A stretch of DNA of 64,000 nt, from NCBI GenBank assembly GCA_026129485.1, contig JAHCHY010000006.1, positions 124,001-188,000 on the forward strand, written 5' to 3'. Source of the stretch: Cyclobacteriaceae bacterium. GTDB lineage: Bacteria; Bacteroidota; Bacteroidia; Cytophagales; Cyclobacteriaceae. Both the position numbers and the translations under genes were made by a program. Below the pieces are notes generated by a model. The model searched no databases and was not told the DNA's origin. It saw nothing but the letters and a program-made list of their open reading frames with translations. This document shows, piece by piece, positions 26,349 to 33,627 of the stretch (positions are counted from its first letter, which is position 1; every line of letters begins with the position of its first letter).

Positions 26349-26846
26349 TCACTCCTCACCGGATTTACGCATTCTGTTATTATACGCCCCGGATTTCACT
26401 TTATTCATCAGGTAAAGCGCACGTTCAATCCTCAAGTCCACATTTTTGGTACTATTAATATAGTGTACCAGGCTGCGCTGCAAGCCCACGGTAAGCTTAC
26501 TCCAAAGCTTGGCGCCCTCATCATCCTGCGCCAGCACCGCTTCCATTTCTTCAGGCAGCTCCAGCTTATCCGGGTCAACTACCTGGAAGCTTACTTTCAC
26601 TTTACCGCCCGGCTTAACCTTGGCCGACCTTCGCATGGCCTGGCTGATGCTTAAATACCGCGCCCCGTTTTTCTTAAACTGGATGGCAAGGTTAAACGCC
26701 ACTTCGTTCAGCTTGCCTTCTACCCGTACGCGACCTTTCGGTAGCTTTTTCAGGATGTCGGCCGGTATCTCCACTACGGCAGATACCAGCGTATCCTCGT
26801 ATTCCACCAGGCGGGCTTCAAAAGAAAAACGTTGCTTTTTTACCAC
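26349..26846 (-). CDS. DUF1905 / YdeI-OmpD-associated family protein
   Basis: 165 aa. The N-terminal DUF1905 beta-barrel (about residues 5-95) has FEARLVEYEDTLVSAVVEIP and KGRVRVEGKLNEVAF. The C-terminal YdeI/OmdA-type helical domain has LTVGLQRSLVHYINSTKN and RIERALYLMNKVKSG. It is cytoplasmic. Members are linked loosely to resistance to peptides or bacteriocins, but the molecular role is unproven. Its divergent neighbour, a MaoC gene, starts 59 bp away. Confidence 0.85.
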   Translation of the reverse strand: MVKKQRFSFEARLVEYEDTLVSAVVEIPADILKKLPKGRVRVEGKLNEVAFNLAIQFKKNGARYLSISQAMRRSAKVKPGGKVKVSFQVVDPDKLELPEEMEAVLAQDDEGAKLWSKLTVGLQRSLVHYINSTKNVDLRIERALYLMNKVKSGAYNNRMRKSGEE

Positions 26847-26904
26847 AATATGAATTATGTTACCAAATCTTTAATTTCGCTCGCTTTACAAACCTACTAA
26901 ATCA

Positions 26905-27366
26905 ATGCCTCTCCTCATCAGCAGCCACGAAGAATTTGAAGCCTATAAAGGAAAAGAGCTTGGCGTATCGGAATACCTGAAAATTTCGCAGGAGCAAATC
27001 AACCTGTTTGCCGATGCCACGCTCGACCATCAATGGATACATACCGACCCGAAACGGGCCGAAACGGAATCACAATTTAAAAGCACCATTGCACACGGCT
27101 ATCTTACACTTTCATTGGTGCCGCACCTGTGGGATCAGATTGCCGAATTCCGCAATGTGAAAATGATGATCAACTATGGCATCGAAAAATTCAAATTCAA
27201 TCAGCCGGTTACCGTTAACAGCGAAGTACGCCTGCGGGCCAAACTACATTCCATTGCCAACCTGCGCGGCATTACCAAGTTTGAAGTAGAGGTTACGCTG
27301 GAGATAAAAGATAATCCCAAGCCTGCGTTTAACGGGTTGCTGGTGTTTTTGTATCACTTTCATTGA
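26905..27366 (+). CDS. MaoC-family (R)-hydratase/dehydratase
   Basis: 153 aa, a single hot-dog domain. It shows the catalytic hydratase signature: FADATLDHQWIHTDP with Asp/His, then STIAHGYLTLSL. It probably hydrates an enoyl-CoA or acts in acyl-CoA metabolism. It is a single gene; a -7-like TAATTTCG lies at 26872-26879. The stop is followed at once by a CAGTTGGCAGTT word repeat. Confidence 0.9.
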   Translation: MPLLISSHEEFEAYKGKELGVSEYLKISQEQINLFADATLDHQWIHTDPKRAETESQFKSTIAHGYLTLSLVPHLWDQIAEFRNVKMMINYGIEKFKFNQPVTVNSEVRLRAKLHSIANLRGITKFEVEVTLEIKDNPKPAFNGLLVFLYHFH

Positions 27367-27411
27367 AATCAGTTGGCAGTTAACAATTGACAACAGGCAG
27401 TTGACAATTAT
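27367..27411. repeat. GTTGACA-word repeat
   Basis: Words CAGTTGGCAGTT, AACAATTGACAA and GGCAGTTGACAATT follow one another right after the MaoC stop. The same word family recurs inside icmF. Confidence 0.55.
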
Positions 27412-27549
27412 TAGCAGACAAAGAAGTTAATTGTCGGGAACAAGCAAACCAGTTGTCCGTCATTTTAGAACAACCGGAATTAGCAGGAATATTCTCACAA
27501 GAAAGGTCACGTAACTTCCAAACTTGGCCCTTACAACAATACAAGTACA

Positions 27550-28119
27550 ATGAACCTCTACATAAAAAGAATCAAAGACTTACATAGCAGGTTAGATACT
27601 GAAATCCTTACAGCATTAGAGGAAGCATTTACAGATAAGAGATTTGAAAAAGGCTCATACCTGCTAAGGCCCGGACAAATATGCACATCGCACTTACTTA
27701 TAAAAGAAGGCATAGCGAGAAAATTTTATATTCATCAAGACAGAGAAATCACGACAGAAATATACTTTCACGATGACGTAGCTATATCGTTGGACAGTTA
27801 CATTATGCAAAATCCGGGAGATATATATATTGAAGCGTTGACGGAATTAGAAGTTACGGTGATTGATTACAGCCGGTTTTATTCTATGAAAAGCAAATAC
27901 CCGGAAGTGATGATGCTCGACAAAATGTTTATAGAATATTACGCAGTGTGGTTTGAACAACAGCTTAGGGCCTTTCAAACCCTCAATGCAACACAGCGAT
28001 ATTTGAAATTGTTAGAAAAAGAGCCGCAGGTTGCCCAACTCCTGCCTGTTACGATTGTGGCTTCTTACCTGAATATCTCTTTGGAAACCTTGTCCAGGAT
28101 CAGGTCTAAAGTTTCATAA
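27550..28119 (+). CDS. Crp/Fnr-family transcription regulator
   Basis: 189 aa. The N-terminal cyclic-nucleotide-binding-like barrel (about residues 10-120) contains RPGQICTSHLLIKEGIARKF. The C-terminal helix-turn-helix (about 160-189) has VASYLNISLETLSRIRSKV. The ligand-contacting Arg/Glu of true CRP are not evident, as is usual for this Bacteroidetes subgroup. It probably regulates the oxidoreductase gene that begins 75 bp downstream on the same strand. Base composition of both genes is more AT-rich than the neighbours. Confidence 0.88.
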   Translation: MNLYIKRIKDLHSRLDTEILTALEEAFTDKRFEKGSYLLRPGQICTSHLLIKEGIARKFYIHQDREITTEIYFHDDVAISLDSYIMQNPGDIYIEALTELEVTVIDYSRFYSMKSKYPEVMMLDKMFIEYYAVWFEQQLRAFQTLNATQRYLKLLEKEPQVAQLLPVTIVASYLNISLETLSRIRSKVS

Positions 28120-28194
28120 GTATTTTTTGACTTGCGTCAAATTTCCGGATTGTCGGGGAATATAGCTTTGGGCTTGTATAAAACAAGTGTCCCG

Positions 28195-29190
28195 ATGAAA
28201 GCAGTTATATTCACAAAGTTTGGGAATCCTGAAGTATTGCAATTGGCTGAAATTGAAAAGCCGGTTCCTAAAAGCAATGAAGTGTTGGTGAAAATATATG
28301 CGACTTCTGTTACCGTAGAAGACCCCAAGATGAGAAGCTTTAATCATTCGCCCCTGTTAAAATTGCCCGTTGGACTGATGTATGGCTTCAGGAAACCCAA
28401 AAAGCCCGTGCTTGGTATGGAATTTTCCGGGATAGTTGAATCCATTGGCGATAAAGTCAAAAGCTACATACCGGGCGACCGGGTATTTGGATATACCGGT
28501 ATTGGCTTTGGCGCGTATGCCGAGTTCAAGTGTATGCCCGAAAATAGTATCATGCACATCAAGCCGGAAAATTTATCGTTTGCTCAATCAGCAAGTATGG
28601 TCAATGGTTTCCTTACAGCTTTAGCCTACTTAAAAAAGAAGGGCAAAGTAAAAACAGGGGACCGTGTGCTTGTATATGGAGCATCAGGCTCAGTAGGAAC
28701 GGCTGCCGTTCAGTTGGCGAAATACTTTGATGCCCATGTTACCGGAGTTTGCAGCACAAGAAGTATCGACCTGGTAAAATCAATCGGGGCAGACGATGTA
28801 ATTGACTACACCAAAGAAGATTTTACCGGAAGAAATGAAAAGTTTGATATCATGTTTGATACTGTCGGTAAAACATCCATGAAAGAGTGTTTGAAGTTGC
28901 TCAAACCCAATGGAAAATATTTGTTGACTGAATTTGGCATTTCGCATATCCTTGCGGCAATTTATACTTCCCTTTTCAGAAGCAAAAAAGTAATGGTTAC
29001 GGCTTCAAATATGTATTGGGAAAAAGAGGGTTTAATATTTTTAAAGGAGCTTGCCGAAAAGAGGCATTTTAAACCTGTACTTGACAGAAGTTTTCGGTTA
29101 GATGAAATTGTGGAAGCCCATAAATATGTGGAAACCGGGCATAAAGTTGGAAATGTGGCTGTCCTGGTTCAGCAAGATAATTTGACATAA
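28195..29190 (+). CDS. MDR-family NAD(P)-dependent oxidoreductase (quinone reductase-like)
   Basis: 331 aa from ATG 28195. The medium-chain dehydrogenase layout is clear: an N-terminal GroES-like domain (KAVIFTKFGNPEVLQL, GMEFSGIVESIGDKV) and a Rossmann domain with GASGSVGTAAVQLAKYF. The structural zinc cysteines are missing, so it belongs to the zinc-free quinone oxidoreductase/enoyl reductase branch. The likely role is detoxification of quinones or enones using NADPH. It lies directly behind a Crp-family regulator. Confidence 0.88.
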   Translation: MKAVIFTKFGNPEVLQLAEIEKPVPKSNEVLVKIYATSVTVEDPKMRSFNHSPLLKLPVGLMYGFRKPKKPVLGMEFSGIVESIGDKVKSYIPGDRVFGYTGIGFGAYAEFKCMPENSIMHIKPENLSFAQSASMVNGFLTALAYLKKKGKVKTGDRVLVYGASGSVGTAAVQLAKYFDAHVTGVCSTRSIDLVKSIGADDVIDYTKEDFTGRNEKFDIMFDTVGKTSMKECLKLLKPNGKYLLTEFGISHILAAIYTSLFRSKKVMVTASNMYWEKEGLIFLKELAEKRHFKPVLDRSFRLDEIVEAHKYVETGHKVGNVAVLVQQDNLT

Positions 29191-29344
29191 AAAACGAACG
29201 CACAACAGGATTTGGTGTCAGGCAGGGTGAAACGGCTTCGTATGAATTCAATCGTTGCGGAACTAAGCTTGAACTATAGTTCTCCGATTAGGCAGCAGTG
29301 TCAAAATTCCGGTCTTAACGCATGCTGCAACCGGGAACCGGCAA

Positions 29345-29740
29345 CTACTCCTCTTCCGGCTCGCCTTCATAAAACTCCTGCAATGAAGCCATATAGGTAT
29401 ATATCCAGCCTTCGGCAATATCCTCGTAATCTTCATCGGGTATGTTGGTTTGCCTAACTTCTACGGAAGTGCCCTGTACATGCGGGTGTAGCTTAATGGT
29501 TACAACAGAAGGCTCAGGCTGATCACCAAAGTACCATTGCTGCACAATCTTTTTGTCTTGCTCAAATTCTATGTTTTTACCTGCAATGCTGCCATCCCAC
29601 AACGAAAACTCGGTGCCGGGTTCGGCCTTCATCTCGGCTTTATCTCCCGACCATAATTGAATAGTTGCCTCGGTAGTCAGCGCCAGATATACCTGGTCGG
29701 GCCTGGCGGTAACAATAAAATATTTTTTAAAGTCTTTCAT
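29345..29740 (-). CDS. START/AHSA1-like domain protein
   Basis: 131 aa. The SRPBCC helix-grip fold pattern is seen: RPDQVYLALTTEATIQLW, SLWDGSIAGKNIEFEQDKKIVQQW, then TIKLHPHVQGTSVEV and a C-terminal helix (EGWIYTYMASLQEFYEGE). It is cytoplasmic and may act as an Hsp90 activator-like or hydrophobic-ligand-binding protein. It is single-copy and monocistronic. Its stop codon lies at a CCGGCAACT word shared with the ends of two other minus-strand genes. Confidence 0.82.
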   Translation of the reverse strand: MKDFKKYFIVTARPDQVYLALTTEATIQLWSGDKAEMKAEPGTEFSLWDGSIAGKNIEFEQDKKIVQQWYFGDQPEPSVVTIKLHPHVQGTSVEVRQTNIPDEDYEDIAEGWIYTYMASLQEFYEGEPEEE

Positions 29741-29832
29741 CTTCTCCGTAAAAGTAAGCTCTCATTTTGAATACAGGGTCATTAATAATAAGCCGTTAAT
29801 CAAAAAAGTCCGCCTAAAGCCATTGTCATTCA

Positions 29833-29863
29833 TTTGAATTAACCGCCTGTAGTGCTAAGTTTA
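29833..29863 (+). promoter_or_regulatory. Promoter of the serine hydrolase operon
   Basis: TTTG at 29833-29836, a 19-bp spacer, and TAAGTTTA at 29856-29863 match the Bacteroidetes -33/-7 consensus with one mismatch. The start codon follows at 29886. Confidence 0.6.
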
Positions 29864-29885
29864 GCTACGCAAAAAAGCTCACCAC

Positions 29886-31166
29886 ATGAGGTATTTCTTC
29901 ACACTATGCTTATCGCTGCTCCTGCTATGGAGCTGCCAGGCACCGGTTAAGCAATCCAACAGCAAGTTAATCGCAGCTCAACCCGAAGCTGCTGGTTTTT
30001 CCGGGGAGCGGTTAACCCGACTTGATTCTACTTTTACCAAATGGGTGGATGCCGGCTGGATGAACGGAGCCGTAGCCTTTATTGCCCGCGATGGAAAAAT
30101 AGTGTACCACAAAGCAACAGGCTACAATAACTTAGAAACAAAAGAAGCATTAGAAGTCAATGACATCTTCAGAATTGCTTCACAAACCAAAGCCATTACC
30201 AGTGTGGCGGTGATGATGCTTTGGGAAGAAGGAAAGTTTTTATTAGATGACCCGGTTTCAAAATACATCCCGGCATTTGCTGATGCTACGGTGCTGGATA
30301 AGTTCAATGCAAAAGATACCACGTACACGACCATACCCGCCAAAAGACAGGTTACCGTTCGCGATTTGCTAACCCATACTTCGGGTATTGGGTACGCACA
30401 AATCGGAAGTCCGGAAGCCAATGCCATCTATGCAAAGCACAACATAACGGCAGGGTTGGATGTAAGTGGCGATGGGCTCGAAGCGGCCATGAACCGGCTG
30501 GGGCCGCTGCCCCTGATGCATGAGCCCGGCAAGCAATGGACATACGGCTTAAATACCGATTTGCTCGGGCGGCTGGTAGAAGTATGGTCGGGCAAAACAT
30601 TAGACGAATTTTTCAGCGAACGCATCTTCAAGCCATTGGGCATGAACGATACCTACTTCAATCTTCCGGAAGATAAAGCTGATCGCCTTGTTAATTTTTA
30701 TCAGCAAGATTCTACCGGTCTAAAATTGCAACCCACCGTTTTCGGGGCGCTGGATATGAGTTTCCCGCTTAAAAAGAAATCCTATTTTTCAGGCGGGGGC
30801 GGACTCTCTTCAACTATTTATGATTATGCCATTTTCCTGCAGATGTTGTTGAACAATGGCGAATACAACGGAGTGCGTTTGCTGGCACGCAACACCGTTC
30901 GGCTTATGACCATGAACCAGATCAATGACCTGGAATTTGGCAACGACAAATTCGGTTTGGGATTCTTAGTGGTAACCGAAAAAGGTTCTGCCATTGCCCC
31001 TTACCGGGCCGGAACCTATGGGTGGGGCGGTGCCTTCTCCACCACCTATTGGGTTGATCCCGAAGAAAAATTAGTTGTGCTGCTGTACCGGCAAATGTGG
31101 GGTGCACATGATTCTGAAATTACCGACATCTATCGCATACTTGTTTACCAGGCGCTTAATGATTGA
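29886..31166 (+). CDS. Beta-lactamase-family serine hydrolase lipoprotein
   Basis: 426 aa. A lipobox (LLLWSC) gives a lipid-anchored Cys at residue 17. The serine-hydrolase core has S-x-x-K as SQTK at about residue 99, YGLN at about residue 219 as the Y-x-N equivalent, and a late GWGGAFSTTYWVDP in place of KTG. It is a class C beta-lactamase/esterase relative; family members act as esterases or peptidases and the substrate is unknown. It is followed 3 bp later by an SUMF1-fold gene, so co-transcribed. It opens the catabolic region. Confidence 0.9.
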   Translation: MRYFFTLCLSLLLLWSCQAPVKQSNSKLIAAQPEAAGFSGERLTRLDSTFTKWVDAGWMNGAVAFIARDGKIVYHKATGYNNLETKEALEVNDIFRIASQTKAITSVAVMMLWEEGKFLLDDPVSKYIPAFADATVLDKFNAKDTTYTTIPAKRQVTVRDLLTHTSGIGYAQIGSPEANAIYAKHNITAGLDVSGDGLEAAMNRLGPLPLMHEPGKQWTYGLNTDLLGRLVEVWSGKTLDEFFSERIFKPLGMNDTYFNLPEDKADRLVNFYQQDSTGLKLQPTVFGALDMSFPLKKKSYFSGGGGLSSTIYDYAIFLQMLLNNGEYNGVRLLARNTVRLMTMNQINDLEFGNDKFGLGFLVVTEKGSAIAPYRAGTYGWGGAFSTTYWVDPEEKLVVLLYRQMWGAHDSEITDIYRILVYQALND

Positions 31167-31169
31167 TCC

Positions 31170-32042
31170 ATGTTCAGGGTTACCGTTGCTTCCGTTTTAT
31201 TAATCTTAAACATCAACTTTGCAGGTTATACGCAATCCTTAAAAACTTACACCAACAGCCTGGGTATGGAATTTATCGAAGTGCCTGCCGGTAGCTTTAC
31301 GGTTGGTAAATTTCAGCCCGTTACATCGCAGTTTGGGTTTATGGAGCAATACCGGAAAAATGAAAATGACGACATGGGGTTGCCCCGGCTAAAAAAAAGT
31401 GATTATGAAAATGCACAGCAACTGGCTTTGCGCGATGCAAGTGCCGGATTTGAAGTAACTATTCCTCATTCATTTTACATTGGTAAGTTTGAAGTAACAC
31501 AGGCGCAATGGAAAAAAGTAATGGGCACCAATCCGTCTTTTTTTCAGGGAAATATTATAGAAGGCAATACCGATAATTTTCCCGTTGAAACCGTAAGCTG
31601 GAAAGATGCACAGGCATTTATCAAAAAGCTGAACCAGCTTGAAAAAGGAAAAGCGGTCTATCGTTTACCTACCGGGTTTGAATGGGAATATGCAGCGCGT
31701 GCCGGAAATAAAGATGACATTGCGTGGAATGAGATAAACGAAACCGCACACATCGCCAAACAAGCTCCGCAGGCCGTTGGCCGGAAAAAACCGAATGCCT
31801 GGAGCTTGTACGATATGCTGGGCAACGTATGGGAATGGGTTGATGATTATTACAACGAAAAAATATTTGCTGATCCGGGTACTCCAAAAAAATCAAAAGA
31901 ACATGTATTGAAAGGCTCTTGCTTTTATGGTGATGTAAAGAACGCCACGTATATGACACATGCCGGTGGGCCCGGAAGCGGGTATGATACGGGGTTTAGA
32001 TTAGTGGTGGAGATAGTCAGAGTTTTAGAGGTACACGATTAA
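31170..32042 (+). CDS. SUMF1-fold protein lacking the FGE cysteines
   Basis: 290 aa with a signal peptide. The FGE-sulfatase domain pattern is clear: GMEFIEVPAGSFTVG, YIGKFEVTQAQWKKVM, VSWKDAQAFIKKLN, YRLPTGFEWEYAARAG and MLGNVWEWVDDYY. The C-terminal segment (LKGSCFYGDVKNATYM, then GYDTGFRLV) lacks the paired catalytic cysteines of formylglycine-generating enzyme. It is thus probably not a sulfatase maturase but a binding or structural relative. It is co-transcribed with the serine hydrolase. Confidence 0.85.
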   Translation: MFRVTVASVLLILNINFAGYTQSLKTYTNSLGMEFIEVPAGSFTVGKFQPVTSQFGFMEQYRKNENDDMGLPRLKKSDYENAQQLALRDASAGFEVTIPHSFYIGKFEVTQAQWKKVMGTNPSFFQGNIIEGNTDNFPVETVSWKDAQAFIKKLNQLEKGKAVYRLPTGFEWEYAARAGNKDDIAWNEINETAHIAKQAPQAVGRKKPNAWSLYDMLGNVWEWVDDYYNEKIFADPGTPKKSKEHVLKGSCFYGDVKNATYMTHAGGPGSGYDTGFRLVVEIVRVLEVHD

Positions 32043-32086
32043 AAGGTTGATCTGCGATTAGTGAGTAGTGATTTATGATTTGCGAT
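32043..32086. repeat. Half copy of the AATCAC-word repeat
   Basis: Between the SUMF1-fold and DUF1080 genes lie words GCGATTAGTGA, GTAGTGATTTATGATTTGCG. They match the right arm of the repeat seen at 25.5-26.3 kb; the left arm is absent. Confidence 0.55.
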
Positions 32087-32088
32087 AT

Positions 32089-32766
32089 ATGAGACTCTGT
32101 ATTACGTTACTTTTTGCGTTTATTGCTACCATTGGGTTTTCACAAATCCCGAAAGGATTTAAACCGCTCTTCAACGGGAAGAACCTGAAAGGCTGGCATG
32201 TGAGCCGGACTACACACCAGGGCACTACTCCCAATTTTTATGTAGAAGATGGCGCTATTGTAGCCAGTCAGCAGCCGTTTGGCCAGGGTGGCATTTTACT
32301 TACGGATAAAACCTTTCGCGATTTTGAGTTGTATATGGAAATCAAAATCGATTCCTTTTCCAATGGCGGAATTTTCCTGCGCTCCAACGAAGGCGGGGCT
32401 GCTTACCAGGTCGAATTAGTGCTGCCCGGCAACACGGGCGATTTATTGGGCGAACGCATCCGCGTAAGCAAACCGGGCAAGGCCACCAAACGCGATTCGG
32501 TCTGGAAAGCAGGCGACTGGAATTCATTCCGCATTCGCATGACCGGAGAAATTCCACACATTACCTTATGGATTAACGGGGTTGAAATGTGGAGCGTGCA
32601 GCAAACCCGTAACGATTTTATTGCGGGTGCTACCGAAGGCATGGTCGCCCTGCAATGCCACTGGACGGCCGTATATTCGCCAGCAGCCAGTGGGGGTATG
32701 CCCTTAAGTTCGTGGATACCGGGCGCAAAACACCGGTATAGAAATATTGGGATCAAGAAATTGTAA
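32089..32766 (+). CDS. DUF1080 (3-keto-glycoside hydrolase-like) secreted protein
   Basis: 225 aa from ATG 32089; an earlier ATG at 32068 lies in the repeat. There is a signal peptide, then the DUF1080 concanavalin-like fold: GFKPLFNGKNLKGWHV, a glycine-rich LRSNEGGAAYQVEL and WNSFRIRMTGEIPHITLWING. DUF1080 proteins have been linked to hydrolysis of 3-keto-glycosides in Bacteroides. The protein acts outside the inner membrane. It faces a second DUF1080 gene with 31 bp between stops. Confidence 0.85.
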   Translation: MRLCITLLFAFIATIGFSQIPKGFKPLFNGKNLKGWHVSRTTHQGTTPNFYVEDGAIVASQQPFGQGGILLTDKTFRDFELYMEIKIDSFSNGGIFLRSNEGGAAYQVELVLPGNTGDLLGERIRVSKPGKATKRDSVWKAGDWNSFRIRMTGEIPHITLWINGVEMWSVQQTRNDFIAGATEGMVALQCHWTAVYSPAASGGMPLSSWIPGAKHRYRNIGIKKL

Positions 32767-32797
32767 GGGTTTTATATATGGCAATTTTGTCTTTCTT

Positions 32798-33532
32798 CTA
32801 CAATTGCTTCAACCGGATATTTCGGTACTCCACTTTCATAGGTGGTCCTACATGCACCTGCATACCGAGCAAACCTTTTAGTTTTCTGTTCACATTATCG
32901 TTATCGGTAACATCACTCATCAAAATACCATTTACAAAATGCTGTAGCCTGTTACCCTTTATTACCAGGTGAATTTCATTCCAATCTTCCTGCCGGATAA
33001 AGCTTTGCAGGGAATCTCTATTCATGGACCTGATCACTTCCGCTTTTTCCCATGCATTATTTTTTACAGCCGAATTTTTATCGGCTTCATTGATCCTTGT
33101 TGTCTGCCCGCGATAGGCCAACGTGGTTCTTCCGCGCTCTTCATAGTTCTGCCCCGTGTACCGGTTCATCCCGTCTATATCGGCCTGGTATCCTTTTAAC
33201 GCATACGGTACTTCCGTAAGCCGAACGCTCCGGTAGTTAATGCCGCTGTTTCCTTCTTTACTGATTTTAAATTCAAGCTTCAATTCAAAATCACCGGGCT
33301 CGCCACCACGCCAGATGATAAACGTGTTTGCTTTCAATAGCTTATCTGTGGTTATTTCACCCACTATGCTTCCGTTCTCTACCCGCCAGTATGCAGTATC
33401 ACCCTCCCAGCCTCTCAGCGTTTTTCCATCAAAGATCGAAACGAATCCATCTTTCTTTTGTGCTACTACTGTTGCTGCGATCAGCAGGCCGAACATCAAA
33501 ACCGTGTATTTTGTTTTTTGCAGGTTTCTCAT
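32798..33532 (-). CDS. DUF1080 (3-keto-glycoside hydrolase-like) secreted protein
   Basis: 244 aa with a signal peptide (VLMFGLLIAATVVAQ). The domain reads GFVSIFDGKTLRGWEG, DFELKLEFKISKEGNSGINYRS, YQADIDGMNRYTGQNYE and DWNEIHLVIKGNRLQHFVNG. It is a different subtype from the convergent DUF1080 neighbour and shares little direct identity, so the two may act on different linkages. It lies in the same catabolic region as the haem lipoprotein gene that follows on the same strand. Confidence 0.87.
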   Translation of the reverse strand: MRNLQKTKYTVLMFGLLIAATVVAQKKDGFVSIFDGKTLRGWEGDTAYWRVENGSIVGEITTDKLLKANTFIIWRGGEPGDFELKLEFKISKEGNSGINYRSVRLTEVPYALKGYQADIDGMNRYTGQNYEERGRTTLAYRGQTTRINEADKNSAVKNNAWEKAEVIRSMNRDSLQSFIRQEDWNEIHLVIKGNRLQHFVNGILMSDVTDNDNVNRKLKGLLGMQVHVGPPMKVEYRNIRLKQL

Positions 33533-33627
33533 GCCGTTTATCTTTTAATTGCCACGAGGGCATCAGGACACTAAGGGGTTAAGAAAATCTAAAATGTATT
33601 CTTGCCTTTGTGGCTAAACTTTTAAAA

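Noticed and set aside
27405-27546. A protein-like frame (LSVILEQPELAGIFSQERSR...) upstream of the Crp-family gene
   Set aside because: It has no start codon of its own beyond TTG, runs into the Crp gene in another frame and matches no family I recognise.
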